Positions 1-7,214 are shown, numbered from the stretch's first letter. The stretch: 64,000 nt of DNA from an uncultured Campylobacter sp. (GCF_938015785.1 NZ_CALLWC010000024.1:1-64000), one strand, 5' to 3'. The notes: a model not told the origin generated them from the letters alone. A program made the numbers and translations.

Positions 1-85
1 TTGGCGGATTATTTCCGCGACCTTTACCGCTAGGTTTACCGGTAGTGCTTGGACCATTCGGCGGTCTAACTTCTGATTTTGCCAT
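1..85 (-). CDS. small basic Pro/Gly/Asn-rich protein, N-terminal part
   Basis: The first 28 codons of a gene that runs off the left edge. It begins with ATG preceded by GGAGAAAAG, a good ribosome binding site. The visible peptide is rich in Pro, Gly, Asn and Lys (it contains GPSTTGKPSGKGRGNNPP) and looks disordered and basic. I do not recognise a family. It lies just downstream, in the same direction, of a very acidic small gene, so the two may be co-transcribed. Function unknown; the start is well supported but the full length is not visible. Confidence 0.55.
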   Translation of the reverse strand, partial: MAKSEVRPPNGPSTTGKPSGKGRGNNPP

Positions 86-165
86 CTTTTCTCCTTTATA
101 AGCCAAATCTGGCTTTTGATGCAAATTTGGCGACCTAAAAAATTTAACCGGTCGCAACTGTAAAA

Positions 166-312
166 TCACTCATTCTCGTCGTCGACACCCAAATAATCGT
201 CGTTATTTGGGTTATGTGCATCTGCCCAATCGTCCATATCGGCATCATTGTTTGGATTATTTATATCCGACCACAAATCAAGCTCATCTTGGCTCACATC
301 TGACGTATTCAT
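166..312 (-). CDS. very acidic 48-residue protein with an NPNND repeat
   Basis: A 48-codon frame starting with ATG and ending with TGA, preceded by a near-perfect Shine-Dalgarno (AGGAGGTGA, 5 bases from the start). That is strong evidence that it is translated despite its size. The peptide has 16 Asp/Glu, no Lys or Arg and one His. It contains two copies of a motif around NPNND (about residues 19-23 and 34-38), each followed by acidic and aromatic residues. No signal peptide or membrane segment. It sits upstream of the small basic gene at the left edge on the same strand. Repeated Asp/Asn could bind Ca2+, or the protein could neutralise a basic partner; both are guesses. No family recognised. 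Confidence 0.6.
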   Translation of the reverse strand: MNTSDVSQDELDLWSDINNPNNDADMDDWADAHNPNNDDYLGVDDENE

Positions 313-341
313 TTTAATCACCTCCTTTCTATGAAATTTGA

Positions 342-347
342 TATAAT
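342..347 (+). promoter_or_regulatory. -10 element upstream of the gene at 380
   Basis: A TATAAT hexamer 33 bases before the ATG at 380, in an AT-rich stretch. As at other starts in this window there is no convincing -35 box, which is usual for Campylobacter vegetative promoters. It lies between two divergent genes. Confidence 0.45.
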
Positions 348-379
348 TAGTGTAATTTTACAATAAGGTTCGGCGACAA

Positions 380-781
380 ATGGCGACAGAAAATTATGAT
401 CGTGAATGTAAGGAACTTGTAGAAAGCATACAAAACGGCGTAAGCCAAATAAGACTTGGGCTTACGAATTTTTTAGTTTCTTTTGTGGAAGTTAGTGAGA
501 ATTTAGATGACGAAAGCTATTTAAAAACACGAGCAAAAACATACGAAAAACTTATGCAAAGAGTTAAAAACAAAAATTTAAGTTCCCAAAAAGTGGCAGA
601 TAAATTAAAAGCGATTTACAAATTCTTGCTTGATCATGATGAATATAAAGAGCTTAAACACTATAAGACGCTTATAGACGATAGCTTCGAGAGAAAAATT
701 TTAGGCGATGAAATTTGCGAAAATATACAAGAGAACTCAAAAATAGTTTTTGGTGATACAAACGAGCCAAGCGATGCATAG
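380..781 (+). CDS. hypothetical cytoplasmic helical protein, 133 aa
   Basis: An open frame of 133 codons starting with ATG. The ribosome binding site is weak (AAGG about 12 bases upstream) but a TATAAT lies in a suitable place. The product is mostly charged and predicted helical (Lys/Glu-rich from about residue 45 to 105), with no signal peptide or membrane span. Its base composition is clearly more AT-rich than the housekeeping genes to the right, which suggests recent acquisition. It faces the gene at 827-1297, with only about 45 bases between the two stop codons. No family recognised. Confidence 0.55.
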   Translation: MATENYDRECKELVESIQNGVSQIRLGLTNFLVSFVEVSENLDDESYLKTRAKTYEKLMQRVKNKNLSSQKVADKLKAIYKFLLDHDEYKELKHYKTLIDDSFERKILGDEICENIQENSKIVFGDTNEPSDA

Positions 782-826
782 TCTATTGAATATGGATATA
801 GCGTGATGGGAAATCGGTTGCCGCTT

Positions 827-1297
827 CTAGTGACCCAACAGTCCGCGAGAACATTCGCCAATCTTTTTATCGTCCTTTAAACACTTTTTTAGTTGCCCAA
901 CACAATAGTCTTTTTTATACTTATCGCCCTGTTCGCCGACGCACTCAGAGATAAAAGCGTATTCTTGATCTATCGAATAACGTTCCAAAAACATATCGTA
1001 TCCACCGCAAGCTATCGCTCCCGTTATGATAACACCAAACCAAAATCCGCCACCCGATTTAGTCGATACTTGATCCTTTTTTACCGCTTCGCTTATCAAG
1101 GTTTTAAATTTATCGCTACTTTGTATATCTTTTACAATTTTTTCCGCATCACTCGGACTTATTTTATTACCATCCGTCTCGATTTTTAATGACTTAATAC
1201 TTTCGTCGATAAAAGCGTTTATGCCTCTTAATAGGTCTTTATCTATTATGTTATTTATGAGATATTTTAGAATTTCGCTTTTGTCTATTTTTATCAT
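827..1297 (-). CDS. hypothetical single-span membrane protein, 156 aa
   Basis: Starts at the ATG at 1297, which has GGGG 6 bases upstream; a TTG two codons earlier is less likely. The N-terminal half (about 1-80) is charged and helical. A glycine-rich hydrophobic stretch around residues 83-100 (GGGFWFGVIITGAIACGG) looks like one membrane span. The C-terminal part (about 100-156) contains five cysteines, possibly disulfides if periplasmic, which would make it a type II protein. AT-rich like its neighbour at 380. No family recognised; it may be accessory DNA. Confidence 0.5.
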   Translation of the reverse strand: MIKIDKSEILKYLINNIIDKDLLRGINAFIDESIKSLKIETDGNKISPSDAEKIVKDIQSSDKFKTLISEAVKKDQVSTKSGGGFWFGVIITGAIACGGYDMFLERYSIDQEYAFISECVGEQGDKYKKDYCVGQLKKCLKDDKKIGECSRGLLGH

Positions 1298-1532
1298 AGC
1301 CAACCCCGTTAGAATTTAAATAATTCCCCATGCACCGTTATTTACGCAAATAATATTCGGTAAAATTTCAAAATTAGAGCTAAACTTTAAAGCCTGAGGA
1401 ACGGCGCGCCTATCGTTTCTAACTCGTAATTTTTTGATAAATTTTAGATCTCGTCGTAGCGAGTTTTTATAACGAAATTTTTTCACGCAAGAAAATTCTT
1501 TCGATTTCACAGCAATTTTTCGAATTTTTATT

Positions 1533-1555
1533 TAAAAGAGGGGCTTGCGCCCCCG
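1533..1555 (-). terminator. intrinsic terminator after rpmA
   Basis: Read on the minus strand, a GGGGC stem, GCAA tetraloop and GCCCC, followed by TCTTTT. It lies 16 bases past the rpmA stop, so it probably ends the rplU-rpmA transcript. Confidence 0.7.
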
Positions 1556-1570
1556 AAGATTTAGCGATAT

Positions 1571-1828
1571 TTACGCAGCCGGATAAACCGATACTTTTTT
1601 GCGATTTTTGTCTTTTCGCTCAAATTTTACGACGCCGTCGATCAGCGCGAAAATCGTATGATCGCTGCCCATGCCTACGTTGCAGCCCGGGTGCATCGCG
1701 GTGCCGCGCTGGCGGATGATGATGTTGCCCGCGCGAACGAACTCGCCGCCGAATTTTTTGACGCCCAAGCGGCGTCCGATACTATCTCTATTATTTTGGG
1801 TTGAGCCTTGACCTTTTTTGTGTGCCAT
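1571..1828 (-). CDS. rpmA: 50S ribosomal protein L27
   Basis: Ribosomal protein bL27, whose N-terminal tail reaches the peptidyl-transferase centre. The 85-residue length is normal. It starts MAHKKGQGSTQNNRDS and contains the family hallmarks GRRLGVKKFGGE and GTAMHPGCNVGMGSDHT. It lies 10 bases downstream of rplU on the same strand, the near-universal rplU-rpmA order, and is followed by a hairpin terminator. The N-terminus carries no extra cleavable leader of the Firmicutes type. Confidence 0.97.
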   Translation of the reverse strand: MAHKKGQGSTQNNRDSIGRRLGVKKFGGEFVRAGNIIIRQRGTAMHPGCNVGMGSDHTIFALIDGVVKFERKDKNRKKVSVYPAA

Positions 1829-1838
1829 TTCCTATCCT

Positions 1839-2147
1839 TTATGCATTAATCGAAACGACTTTGACGCGGGTGTATTGGCGTCTGAAGCCGCGTTTTACTT
1901 TTGAATCTTTGCGTCTGCGTTTTTTAAAGATAACGACTTTTTTATCCTTGCCTTCGCAAACGACTTCCAAAACCACCTTGGCACCCTTTACGAACGGTGC
2001 TCCTACCTTTAACTCGCCGTCGTTTAGCGCTAAAACTTCGCTAAGCTCGAGCTTTGCTTTCGGCTCAGCATTAAAATGGTCTAAATTTAGGTAGTTACCC
2101 TCTTCGACCTTATACTGCTTGCCGCCGTGTTTGATGATAGCATACAT
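1839..2147 (-). CDS. rplU: 50S ribosomal protein L21
   Basis: Ribosomal protein bL21 (102 residues), which binds 23S rRNA in the large subunit. The start chosen is the ATG encoding MYAIIKHGGKQYKVEEG, the canonical N-terminus, preceded by AAAGGA; an in-frame extension upstream to 2228 is unsupported. The C-terminal KKRRRKDSKVKRGFRRQ is the usual basic rRNA-binding region. First gene of a two-gene operon with rpmA. Confidence 0.97.
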   Translation of the reverse strand: MYAIIKHGGKQYKVEEGNYLNLDHFNAEPKAKLELSEVLALNDGELKVGAPFVKGAKVVLEVVCEGKDKKVVIFKKRRRKDSKVKRGFRRQYTRVKVVSINA

Positions 2148-2227
2148 CAAAAATCCTTTAAAATTTGGTAGCCAAAAAGGCATTTGCCGTGCAAAATTTA
2201 AAAGCCCGTTTGGTATGAAAGGTTGCA

Positions 2228-2233
2228 ATATTA
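2228..2233 (-). promoter_or_regulatory. rplU: possible -10 of rplU-rpmA
   Basis: On the minus strand, GATAATATT lies about 80 bases before the rplU start (TAATAT taken as the -10). It is the best match in the gap but has no clear -35 box. Confidence 0.3.
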
Positions 2234-2367
2234 TCTCAAATTTTATAAATTCCTACTGAAATGCCTCGCAAAATTCCTGCGAAATTTCAAATTTCAAGGG
2301 CTCGGATTTATTTTAAACTAAAGATAAATGTGCTACTATCGCAACGAAATTTTTGAAGGAGAATTTT

Positions 2368-2796
2368 ATGAGAAATTTAATAGCTGCGCTCGTAGCAGCG
2401 GTATTTTTTATCGGTTGTTCCAACTGGAATATATCCAACGAACCAAGCGGAGTACGCAATCAAACAAAATCCCAAAACAGCAAAACAAATATCGGCGGCG
2501 CAAATGATAAAGTCCAAGAGGTCTCCACCGCAGGCACCACTGATATGGTCGAAACGACCTTGCCCGATAGCACAGGTATGACTAATGCGCCGAAAGATCG
2601 CAGCGATGCATTTCATATCAATCAAGTAATTTCTGCGTGGAATAAACAGCCAGACTCCATCAAAACAACCGAAGACAATGGCAACATCTACACCTGGAAA
2701 AACTATAAGCCAGGCTGCGACGTATCGCTTACCAGCGACTCGGAAGGCTACGTATCAAAATCCGCTATCAAATCAGCACTGTCTCAGTGTCTATAA
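2368..2796 (+). CDS. hypothetical lipoprotein, 142 aa
   Basis: Starts at the ATG at 2368, directly after AAGGAG; an in-frame TTG five codons earlier overlaps that ribosome binding site and is unlikely. Residues 1-17 (MRNLIAALVAAVFFIGC) form a lipoprotein signal peptide with a lipobox ending at Cys17. The next residues (Ser, Asn) leave outer-membrane sorting as the default. Residues about 25-80 are a Thr/Ser/Asn-rich linker; the C-terminal 60 residues hold two cysteines (in KPGCDV and at the penultimate position) that could pair. No named domain recognised. It stands alone, with about 160 bases before the next gene. Confidence 0.7.
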   Translation: MRNLIAALVAAVFFIGCSNWNISNEPSGVRNQTKSQNSKTNIGGANDKVQEVSTAGTTDMVETTLPDSTGMTNAPKDRSDAFHINQVISAWNKQPDSIKTTEDNGNIYTWKNYKPGCDVSLTSDSEGYVSKSAIKSALSQCL

Positions 2797-2920
2797 CCAA
2801 CTTATCCGCGACACCGAAATTTTAAAATTTCTTAAAATTTCGGCTTACGAGCGGGTCTGCTTCGTCAAATTTAATCCTAGAATTATATGGTTCGCTCTTA
2901 AAAATTTACTATTCGTATTG

Positions 2921-2926
2921 TATAAT
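2921..2926 (+). promoter_or_regulatory. -10 element of the DUF411 gene
   Basis: A perfect TATAAT preceded by ATTG, 28 bases before the ATG at 2955. A weak ribosome binding site (TGGAG) follows. Confidence 0.6.
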
Positions 2927-2954
2927 CGAGGACTTTCAATCACTGGAGCAAAAT

Positions 2955-3416
2955 ATGAAGAAAATTTTATTTGCAGGTGCGCTTTTAGCGGCATTAGGTA
3001 GCTATGCGGCGGCGGGTGAACACATCAAGGTCTATCACGGCGAGAGCTGCGGCTGTTGTCACAACTGGGCAAAATACATGGAGCAAAACGGATTTGAAGT
3101 CGAGATGATTTCACTGGCCGATGAGCCGCTTATTCAGAAGGAGAATGAGCTTGGGCTTCCGCTGGAGCTCGCTAGCTGCCACACCGCGATCATAGACGGA
3201 TATGTAGTCGAAGGGCATATGCCAGCAAGTGAGATCCGCACGTTATTAAAAAATAAGCCTAAAGACGTCATCGGCATAGCAGTACCTGGCATGCCACTAG
3301 AAGCGCCAGGTATGGAGCAGGGCTCTCAGCCCGAGGTCTATGATGTGGTAGCGTTTAAAAAGGATGGCTCGTATCAAAGCATCGCCACTTACAAAGGCAA
3401 AGAAAAAATCAAATAA
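2955..3416 (+). CDS. DUF411 periplasmic metal-binding protein
   Basis: A 153-residue DUF411-family protein. It has a Sec signal peptide (residues 1-20, MKKILFAGALLAALGSYAAA). The mature part has the family hallmarks: SCGCCHNW (a CxCC metal-binding motif), ASCHTA with Cys and His, YVVEGHMPA, and near the end VPGMPLEAPGMEQG. DUF411 proteins are often near copper or other metal-resistance genes and are thought to bind Cu(I) in the periplasm; the exact role is not established. Here it stands alone with its own TATAAT and a palindrome after the stop, so the neighbours do not reveal its metal. Confidence 0.9.
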   Translation: MKKILFAGALLAALGSYAAAGEHIKVYHGESCGCCHNWAKYMEQNGFEVEMISLADEPLIQKENELGLPLELASCHTAIIDGYVVEGHMPASEIRTLLKNKPKDVIGIAVPGMPLEAPGMEQGSQPEVYDVVAFKKDGSYQSIATYKGKEKIK

Positions 3417-3419
3417 TCC

Positions 3420-3435
3420 GCCGCTTTAAAGCGGC
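3420..3435. terminator. perfect 16-base palindrome after the DUF411 gene
   Basis: GCCGCTTT followed by AAAGCGGC, 3 bases past the stop codon. The hairpin is strong but is followed by AACTTACTT rather than a T-run, so it is a weak terminator or an mRNA 3'-end stabiliser. Confidence 0.45.
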
Positions 3436-3578
3436 AACTTACTTATTGGCTCGATAAAATTTTGCCTATTTATGGCTTGGCGCAATTTGCTTTAGCCGGC
3501 GAATGCTGCCACTATATGCAAAAATGACGCGCAAATTAATTTCAAAAACTAGCATGATAAAGGAAATTAAAATTCGGA

Positions 3579-3652
3579 TGGATGGGCTAATAGGGGTCGA
3601 ACCTATATTCACAAATCCAGAGTTTGTTGTCCTGCCATTAGACGATAGCCCA
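3579..3652 (-). tRNA. tRNA-Gln (anticodon CTG)
   Basis: Folded by eye on the minus strand: acceptor TGGGCTA/TAGCCCA (7 pairs, starting U1-A72 as in glutamine tRNAs), D-stem GTCT/GGAC, anticodon stem ACAAA/TTTGT with loop CTCTGGA (anticodon CTG, at 3618-3620), T-stem ATAGG/CCTAT with loop TTCGACC, then T73 and an encoded CCA. An upstream TATAAAAT gives a promoter. A CUG-reading tRNA-Gln is less usual in Campylobacter, where I expect TTG. The discriminator T is also unusual for glutamine (normally G). Confidence 0.85.
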
Positions 3653-4575
3653 TTGCGGAAGCGGTATTTTATAGAATTTTGCTTTAAAAAAGCATAAGAG
3701 CGGGCGGAATTTTAAAATTTTGCAAAATTTTAATTAAATTTAAAGCCCTGCTGCGCCTAAACGATAAAACTAAAACGCAAAAGCTAACGCTGCTTTCATC
3801 GGCTCCGATAAAAGAATATGGCTACTCGCCGCGGAGCTAAATTTTAAAATTTGGCTAGTTTATCCTATATTCGCGCCTTTTGCGAGCTTATTTATTCCGG
3901 GATGAAATTTTGACAAATAAGCCTACCACAAAACATATACTATTTAATACTTGCCAAGTGAACGAAGCTTTAAAATAAGTGTCAAATAGACTTGCGGCAA
4001 GATCGCACAAAAAGCCTGTCAAATACTTGCCTCAAGCGGAACGTAGAATTTATCGCTACTAAATGGGGTCTAAACTAAAATCAGAATTAAAATTTAGGTG
4101 CGAGACGCTTGCATTAAATTTCTTGCAAAATCCGTTCGCAAACTCAAAAGATATTGCGAAATTGCGTAAAATTTGACTGCGGTAAAATTTTCTCATACAT
4201 TGTGTTAATACAAACCGAAAATGAATAAAACACAATTACTCGAGGTAGCAAAATTTTCCCATACGTCGTTAATACCGAACATTGACGAATCAGATCAAGT
4301 ACTATGGACAAAGTGAAATATTCCCGTACATTGTTAGTTCGGCACAGGCTATTGCTAGACCAGAGCAGAAATGTGCGAAATTAACTCCGCGTATCGTTTG
4401 AACACCTAGAAAGCACCTTGCTTCCCGGCTAAATAGCACGAGCAAATTCATATCACGCGCTGTTTAAAACGCAAAATTCATTGGAATTTCAAATTTTAAA
4501 TTTCGGGCACGGGTTCGCTTATAAGTATTTGCAAAAATAGTGCATCGAAGCTAGAAAAATTTCGCTCCGTCGCGC
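3653..4575. other. gene-free stretch of about 0.9 kb
   Basis: I see no coding frame with a plausible start, no RNA gene and no transposase remnant. It is rich in AAATTT and AAAATTTT words and contains three degenerate direct repeats (4182-4345). Near 3705-3735 there are nested palindromes of the AAAATTTT/GCAAAATTTT type. It may be decayed sequence. Confidence 0.6.
4182..4345. repeat. three degenerate direct repeats about 65 bases apart
   Basis: A motif approximating AAATTTTCCCATACATTGTT, with G/T-rich flanks, occurs near 4184, 4249 and 4315. The copies differ at several positions and are separated by about 36-40 unrelated bases. The spacing resembles a short CRISPR array but the copies are poorly conserved and no cas gene is near. 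Confidence 0.4.
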
Positions 4576-5634
4576 CTAAAATTTCGATGAAATTTCGCGT
4601 ATCAGCTCAACCGCCTCTTTTGCGTCCGCACATACGAACTCGAAATGCGCCCGTAGCTCCGAGGCACTGCCGTAGCCGCAGCTTACGCCCACGCTTCGCA
4701 CCGCTGCCGACTTTGCCGAGATGGCGTCAAGCGACGTATCACCGATCATAAAGATATTTTGGCTAACAGAAGGCGTGATTTTGTCACTGCAAATTTTGTC
4801 ATAACAAGGAGTGGAATTTAGCTCATGTGCATCATAAATTTTACCGCCGCGCGCTCCGCCTTTATCGCTCTCGCCCTCGATACTGACACCGCTCTTTTGG
4901 CCCTTGTCGCCAACCTCGTGTCTATCGCTCTTTACTTCGCTTAAATTTTTAAACGAAATTCTATCAGAATTTTGACTCGCGATGCTGCTTAAATTTTGCT
5001 CGAAAACTTTGCTAGAATCAGGATCAAGCGCAGGAAGGCTCTTTAAATCAGGCGCTGAAATTTCACTCAAAATCGCGTTCCTGCTAGCAACGCTTGTGTT
5101 TTTATTGACAGTAGTATAGCAAGCTTTACTGCTAATTGTATTTGAACTTTTGCTAGTGGTCGCGCCGCAAATTCCTAAATTTTCGAGCGCCTTTAAGATC
5201 GGTTCGGCGCTTGGTTTGGGATCTTGCACGTCCTCTCGCCCGACGATGGTGCCGAAAAATTCCGCGATACCCAGATGCTGCAATAAAATTTTAGAAAATT
5301 TCGACGTTTTAGTGGTTACGACGCCTAAATTTGCAAACTCGCTCGCCGCACGAACCGCCTCATACGCACCGCTTAGCAAAACGGTCTGGTCCAAAAATAT
5401 CTGCGCGTATCGCTGTTTGTAGGCGAGCACGAAATTCTGCACATCGCGCGTCACACCTAGACGTTCAAACATAACTTCTAACGGATACCCGATAAGCCTT
5501 TTAATCGCTTCGTCGCTAGGCTCTGCAGTGCCCAAATGCGCAAACGCGTAGTGAAAGCCGTCCAGTATCGCGGGCGTGGAGTCTATGAGCGTGCCGTCCA
5601 GATCGAAAAGCAGTGTAATTTGGAATTTTGGCAT
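4576..5634 (-). CDS. HAD-family phosphoglycolate phosphatase-like enzyme with a large insertion
   Basis: HAD superfamily hydrolase, closest to phosphoglycolate phosphatase/PpaX (Gph-like). Motif I is FDLDGT at 10-15 (nucleophile Asp11, acid/base Asp13), motif II is the VVTTKT region at 105-110 (Thr in place of the usual Ser/Thr-Asn), the lysine motif is DPKP near 138-141, and motif IV is IGDTSLD at 297-303. A cap domain lies at about 18-85. The normal length is about 215 residues; this one has 352, because about 135 Ser/Asn/Lys-rich residues (about 156-292) sit between the lysine motif and motif IV. That region avoids all catalytic residues, so activity could be kept. The substrate is inferred only from the family. 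The gene ends a minus-strand group after the cadF terminator. Confidence 0.85.
   Translation of the reverse strand: MPKFQITLLFDLDGTLIDSTPAILDGFHYAFAHLGTAEPSDEAIKRLIGYPLEVMFERLGVTRDVQNFVLAYKQRYAQIFLDQTVLLSGAYEAVRAASEFANLGVVTTKTSKFSKILLQHLGIAEFFGTIVGREDVQDPKPSAEPILKALENLGICGATTSKSSNTISSKACYTTVNKNTSVASRNAILSEISAPDLKSLPALDPDSSKVFEQNLSSIASQNSDRISFKNLSEVKSDRHEVGDKGQKSGVSIEGESDKGGARGGKIYDAHELNSTPCYDKICSDKITPSVSQNIFMIGDTSLDAISAKSAAVRSVGVSCGYGSASELRAHFEFVCADAKEAVELIREISSKF
4759..5169 (-). repeat. in-frame low-complexity insertion in the HAD phosphatase
   Basis: About 410 bases encoding a Ser/Asn/Asp/Lys-rich segment with no homologous core. The coding strand contains repeated CAAAATTT, CAAAATTC and AAAAATTT words read as Gln/Lys-Asn-Leu/Ser. 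Confidence 0.6.
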
Positions 5635-5654
5635 TTTAAAATTTAATTTGGATA

Positions 5655-5682
5655 TAAAAAAAGCGGAGCCGAAGCTCCGCTT
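5655..5682 (-). terminator. intrinsic terminator after the cadF-like gene
   Basis: On the minus strand, AAGCGGAGC, loop TTCG and GCTCCGCTT, followed by a T-run. It lies 19 bases past the porin stop. Confidence 0.85.
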
Positions 5683-5700
5683 ATGTGGATCTAGAAAAGA

Positions 5701-6723
5701 TTATTTTCTAAATTTAGCATCAACGCGTCTATTTTGAGCGCGGCCTGCTTTAGTAGCGTTTGTAGCGATAGGCTTAGTCTCACCGTATCCTACAGTAGTG
5801 ATTCTGCTAGCATCTACGCCGAAGCTCTTAAGCGCACCTCCAACTGCAGCAGCTCTGCGCTCGGAAAGCTTTTGATTATATGCATTCGAACCGGTGCTAT
5901 CGGTATGACCCTCTAGGATTACTTTGTAATCAGGGTGAGCTACTAGCACGTCGCTTACGTTTTTGATCTGGTTCATAAACTCAGGAGAAATTTTTGAGCT
6001 ATCTGTAGCGAAATTTACGCCCAAATTTAATCTAATAACCTTCTCGCAACCATATTCATCTACAACTACGCCAGCAGGTGTGCCTGGGCATCTATCGACA
6101 TTATCGCATACGCCGTCGTTATCTGCGTCTTTGCAGCCTGTAGGAGCCGGAGCGGCAGCTGGGGCTGCGTCAGCATATCTCTTGCCAAAATCAACGGCAA
6201 AGCCTAGAGTATAGAATAATACGTGATTGCCGTCGTCAAATCTGATAGCATCGCGTGCTTCAAGTTTTGTAGCAAAGTTGTCGGTGATATAGTATTTTAG
6301 ACCCAAGCCGTATTGACCGAAGCCGCTATCTTGATCGCCATCGTTGTAAACGTCTTTAGTGTAATCCATATAGCCAAGACCTAGCAAGCCGTATAATTTG
6401 AAATTATCGGTGAAATTTACCAAGTCTTTTACAGCATTGATGTGATAATATTTAGCGTCAGGCTTATCGTTGCCTACTCTGTGAGCTAAATCCTCTACGC
6501 CGATATTGCGAGAGTAATCAAAACCAACCTCTACTTGATCGATAAACGAATCTTGTAGATTTTTGGCAAGACGTAGACCGAACATAAAATTCGAATCCAA
6601 ATCCATATTGCCTTCATGAGTCATTCCACCAATAGTAGGGGTGATCTCCCAGTGATAATCAGCATCGCTAGCGAACAATGCGCCGGATGCACATAAGCTT
6701 AATGCAAGTAGAACTTTCTTCAT
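5701..6723 (-). CDS. cadF: OmpA-family outer membrane protein, CadF-like
   Basis: An outer-membrane beta-barrel protein with a C-terminal peptidoglycan-binding OmpA domain. The start is the ATG giving MKKVLLALSLCASGALFAS, a signal peptide, with GAAAGGA upstream. Barrel strands cover about 20-190; an Ala/Pro hinge (AAPAAAPAPTGC) and a Ca-binding-like repeat (DADNDGVCDNVDRCPGTPAG) come next; the OmpA_C domain is about 225-340 with LEGHTDSTGSNAYN, LSERRA and VGYGETKP and the NRRVD terminus. In C. jejuni CadF binds fibronectin and lies next to rpsI-rplM, as here; adhesion is inferred from that. The size (340 aa) is normal. Transcribed alone between two hairpins. Confidence 0.92.
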   Translation of the reverse strand: MKKVLLALSLCASGALFASDADYHWEITPTIGGMTHEGNMDLDSNFMFGLRLAKNLQDSFIDQVEVGFDYSRNIGVEDLAHRVGNDKPDAKYYHINAVKDLVNFTDNFKLYGLLGLGYMDYTKDVYNDGDQDSGFGQYGLGLKYYITDNFATKLEARDAIRFDDGNHVLFYTLGFAVDFGKRYADAAPAAAPAPTGCKDADNDGVCDNVDRCPGTPAGVVVDEYGCEKVIRLNLGVNFATDSSKISPEFMNQIKNVSDVLVAHPDYKVILEGHTDSTGSNAYNQKLSERRAAAVGGALKSFGVDASRITTVGYGETKPIATNATKAGRAQNRRVDAKFRK

Positions 6724-6754
6724 TAAACATCCTTTCAAATAAAGTTGTAATTCG

Positions 6755-6760
6755 ATATTA
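6755..6760 (-). promoter_or_regulatory. cadF: -10 of the cadF-like gene
   Basis: TAATAT on the minus strand, about 32 bases before the start codon, inside the short gap between the palindrome after rpsI and the porin gene. Confidence 0.45.
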
Positions 6761-6780
6761 CCATAAAATTTTTAAAGAAT

Positions 6781-6816
6781 TTACAAATTCGTGACAATTT
6801 CGTCACAAATTTGTAA
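6781..6816 (-). terminator. 36-base inverted repeat after rpsI
   Basis: Arms TTACAAATTCGTGAC and GTCACAAATTTGTAA around AATTTC, nearly perfect (15-base stem with one mismatch). It begins 6 bases past the rpsI stop. The following tract is only partly T-rich (ATTCTTT), so termination is likely but not certain; the palindrome could also be an operator for the cadF-like gene. Confidence 0.55.
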
Positions 6817-6822
6817 AAAACA

Positions 6823-7212
6823 TTATCTCTTAGAAAACTGCGGACTTCTACGCGCTTTGCGGCGACCGAATTTCTTTCGCTCGACCACGCGGCTATCGCG
6901 AGTTAGCAGACCTTTTGGCTTAAGAGCCGCCCTAAAATCTTTGTCCATCGCGGCAAGCGCTTTTGAAATTCCGTGCTTTAGCGCATCTGCTTGAGCCGAA
7001 TATCCGCCGCCTAAAGTCTGCGCGGTGATATCCATCGAAGTCTCTTGCTTAGTCGCCAAAAGCGGCTGAACAACCCTTAGTTTGATCGCTTCGTGACCGC
7101 CTAGCCAGGTGTTTAGATCCATACCGTTTACTACGATCTTGCCGCTTCCAGGTTTTACCCAGACCTTAGCTACGGCAGTTTTTCTCTTTCCGGTTGCATA
7201 AATTGTCGCCAT
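6823..7212 (-). CDS. rpsI: 30S ribosomal protein S9
   Basis: Ribosomal protein uS9 of 129 residues, normal length. Start MATIYATGKRKTAVAKVWVKPG, and the C-terminal tail RRKARRSPQFSKR with the conserved final Lys-Arg that contacts the P-site tRNA. Two bases separate it from rplM upstream, so the two are translated from one message and the expression of S9 and L13 is coupled. No irregularities. Confidence 0.97.
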   Translation of the reverse strand: MATIYATGKRKTAVAKVWVKPGSGKIVVNGMDLNTWLGGHEAIKLRVVQPLLATKQETSMDITAQTLGGGYSAQADALKHGISKALAAMDKDFRAALKPKGLLTRDSRVVERKKFGRRKARRSPQFSKR

Positions 7213-7214
7213 GA

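Noticed and set aside
1316..1510. Short open frame on the minus strand between rpmA and the hypothetical membrane gene
   Set aside because: No ribosome binding site, basic and Phe/Arg-rich product without a domain; lies in an AT-rich gap that already contains the terminator.
2678..3001. 107-codon plus-strand frame overlapping the lipoprotein and DUF411 genes
   Set aside because: It overlaps two better-supported genes and the DUF411 promoter, and its product has no domain.
3503..3697. Plus-strand open frame of 64 codons
   Set aside because: It runs through the tRNA-Gln gene on the other strand and has no ribosome binding site.
4182..4345. A functional CRISPR array
   Set aside because: The repeats are too divergent, there are only three, and no cas gene is present in the window.
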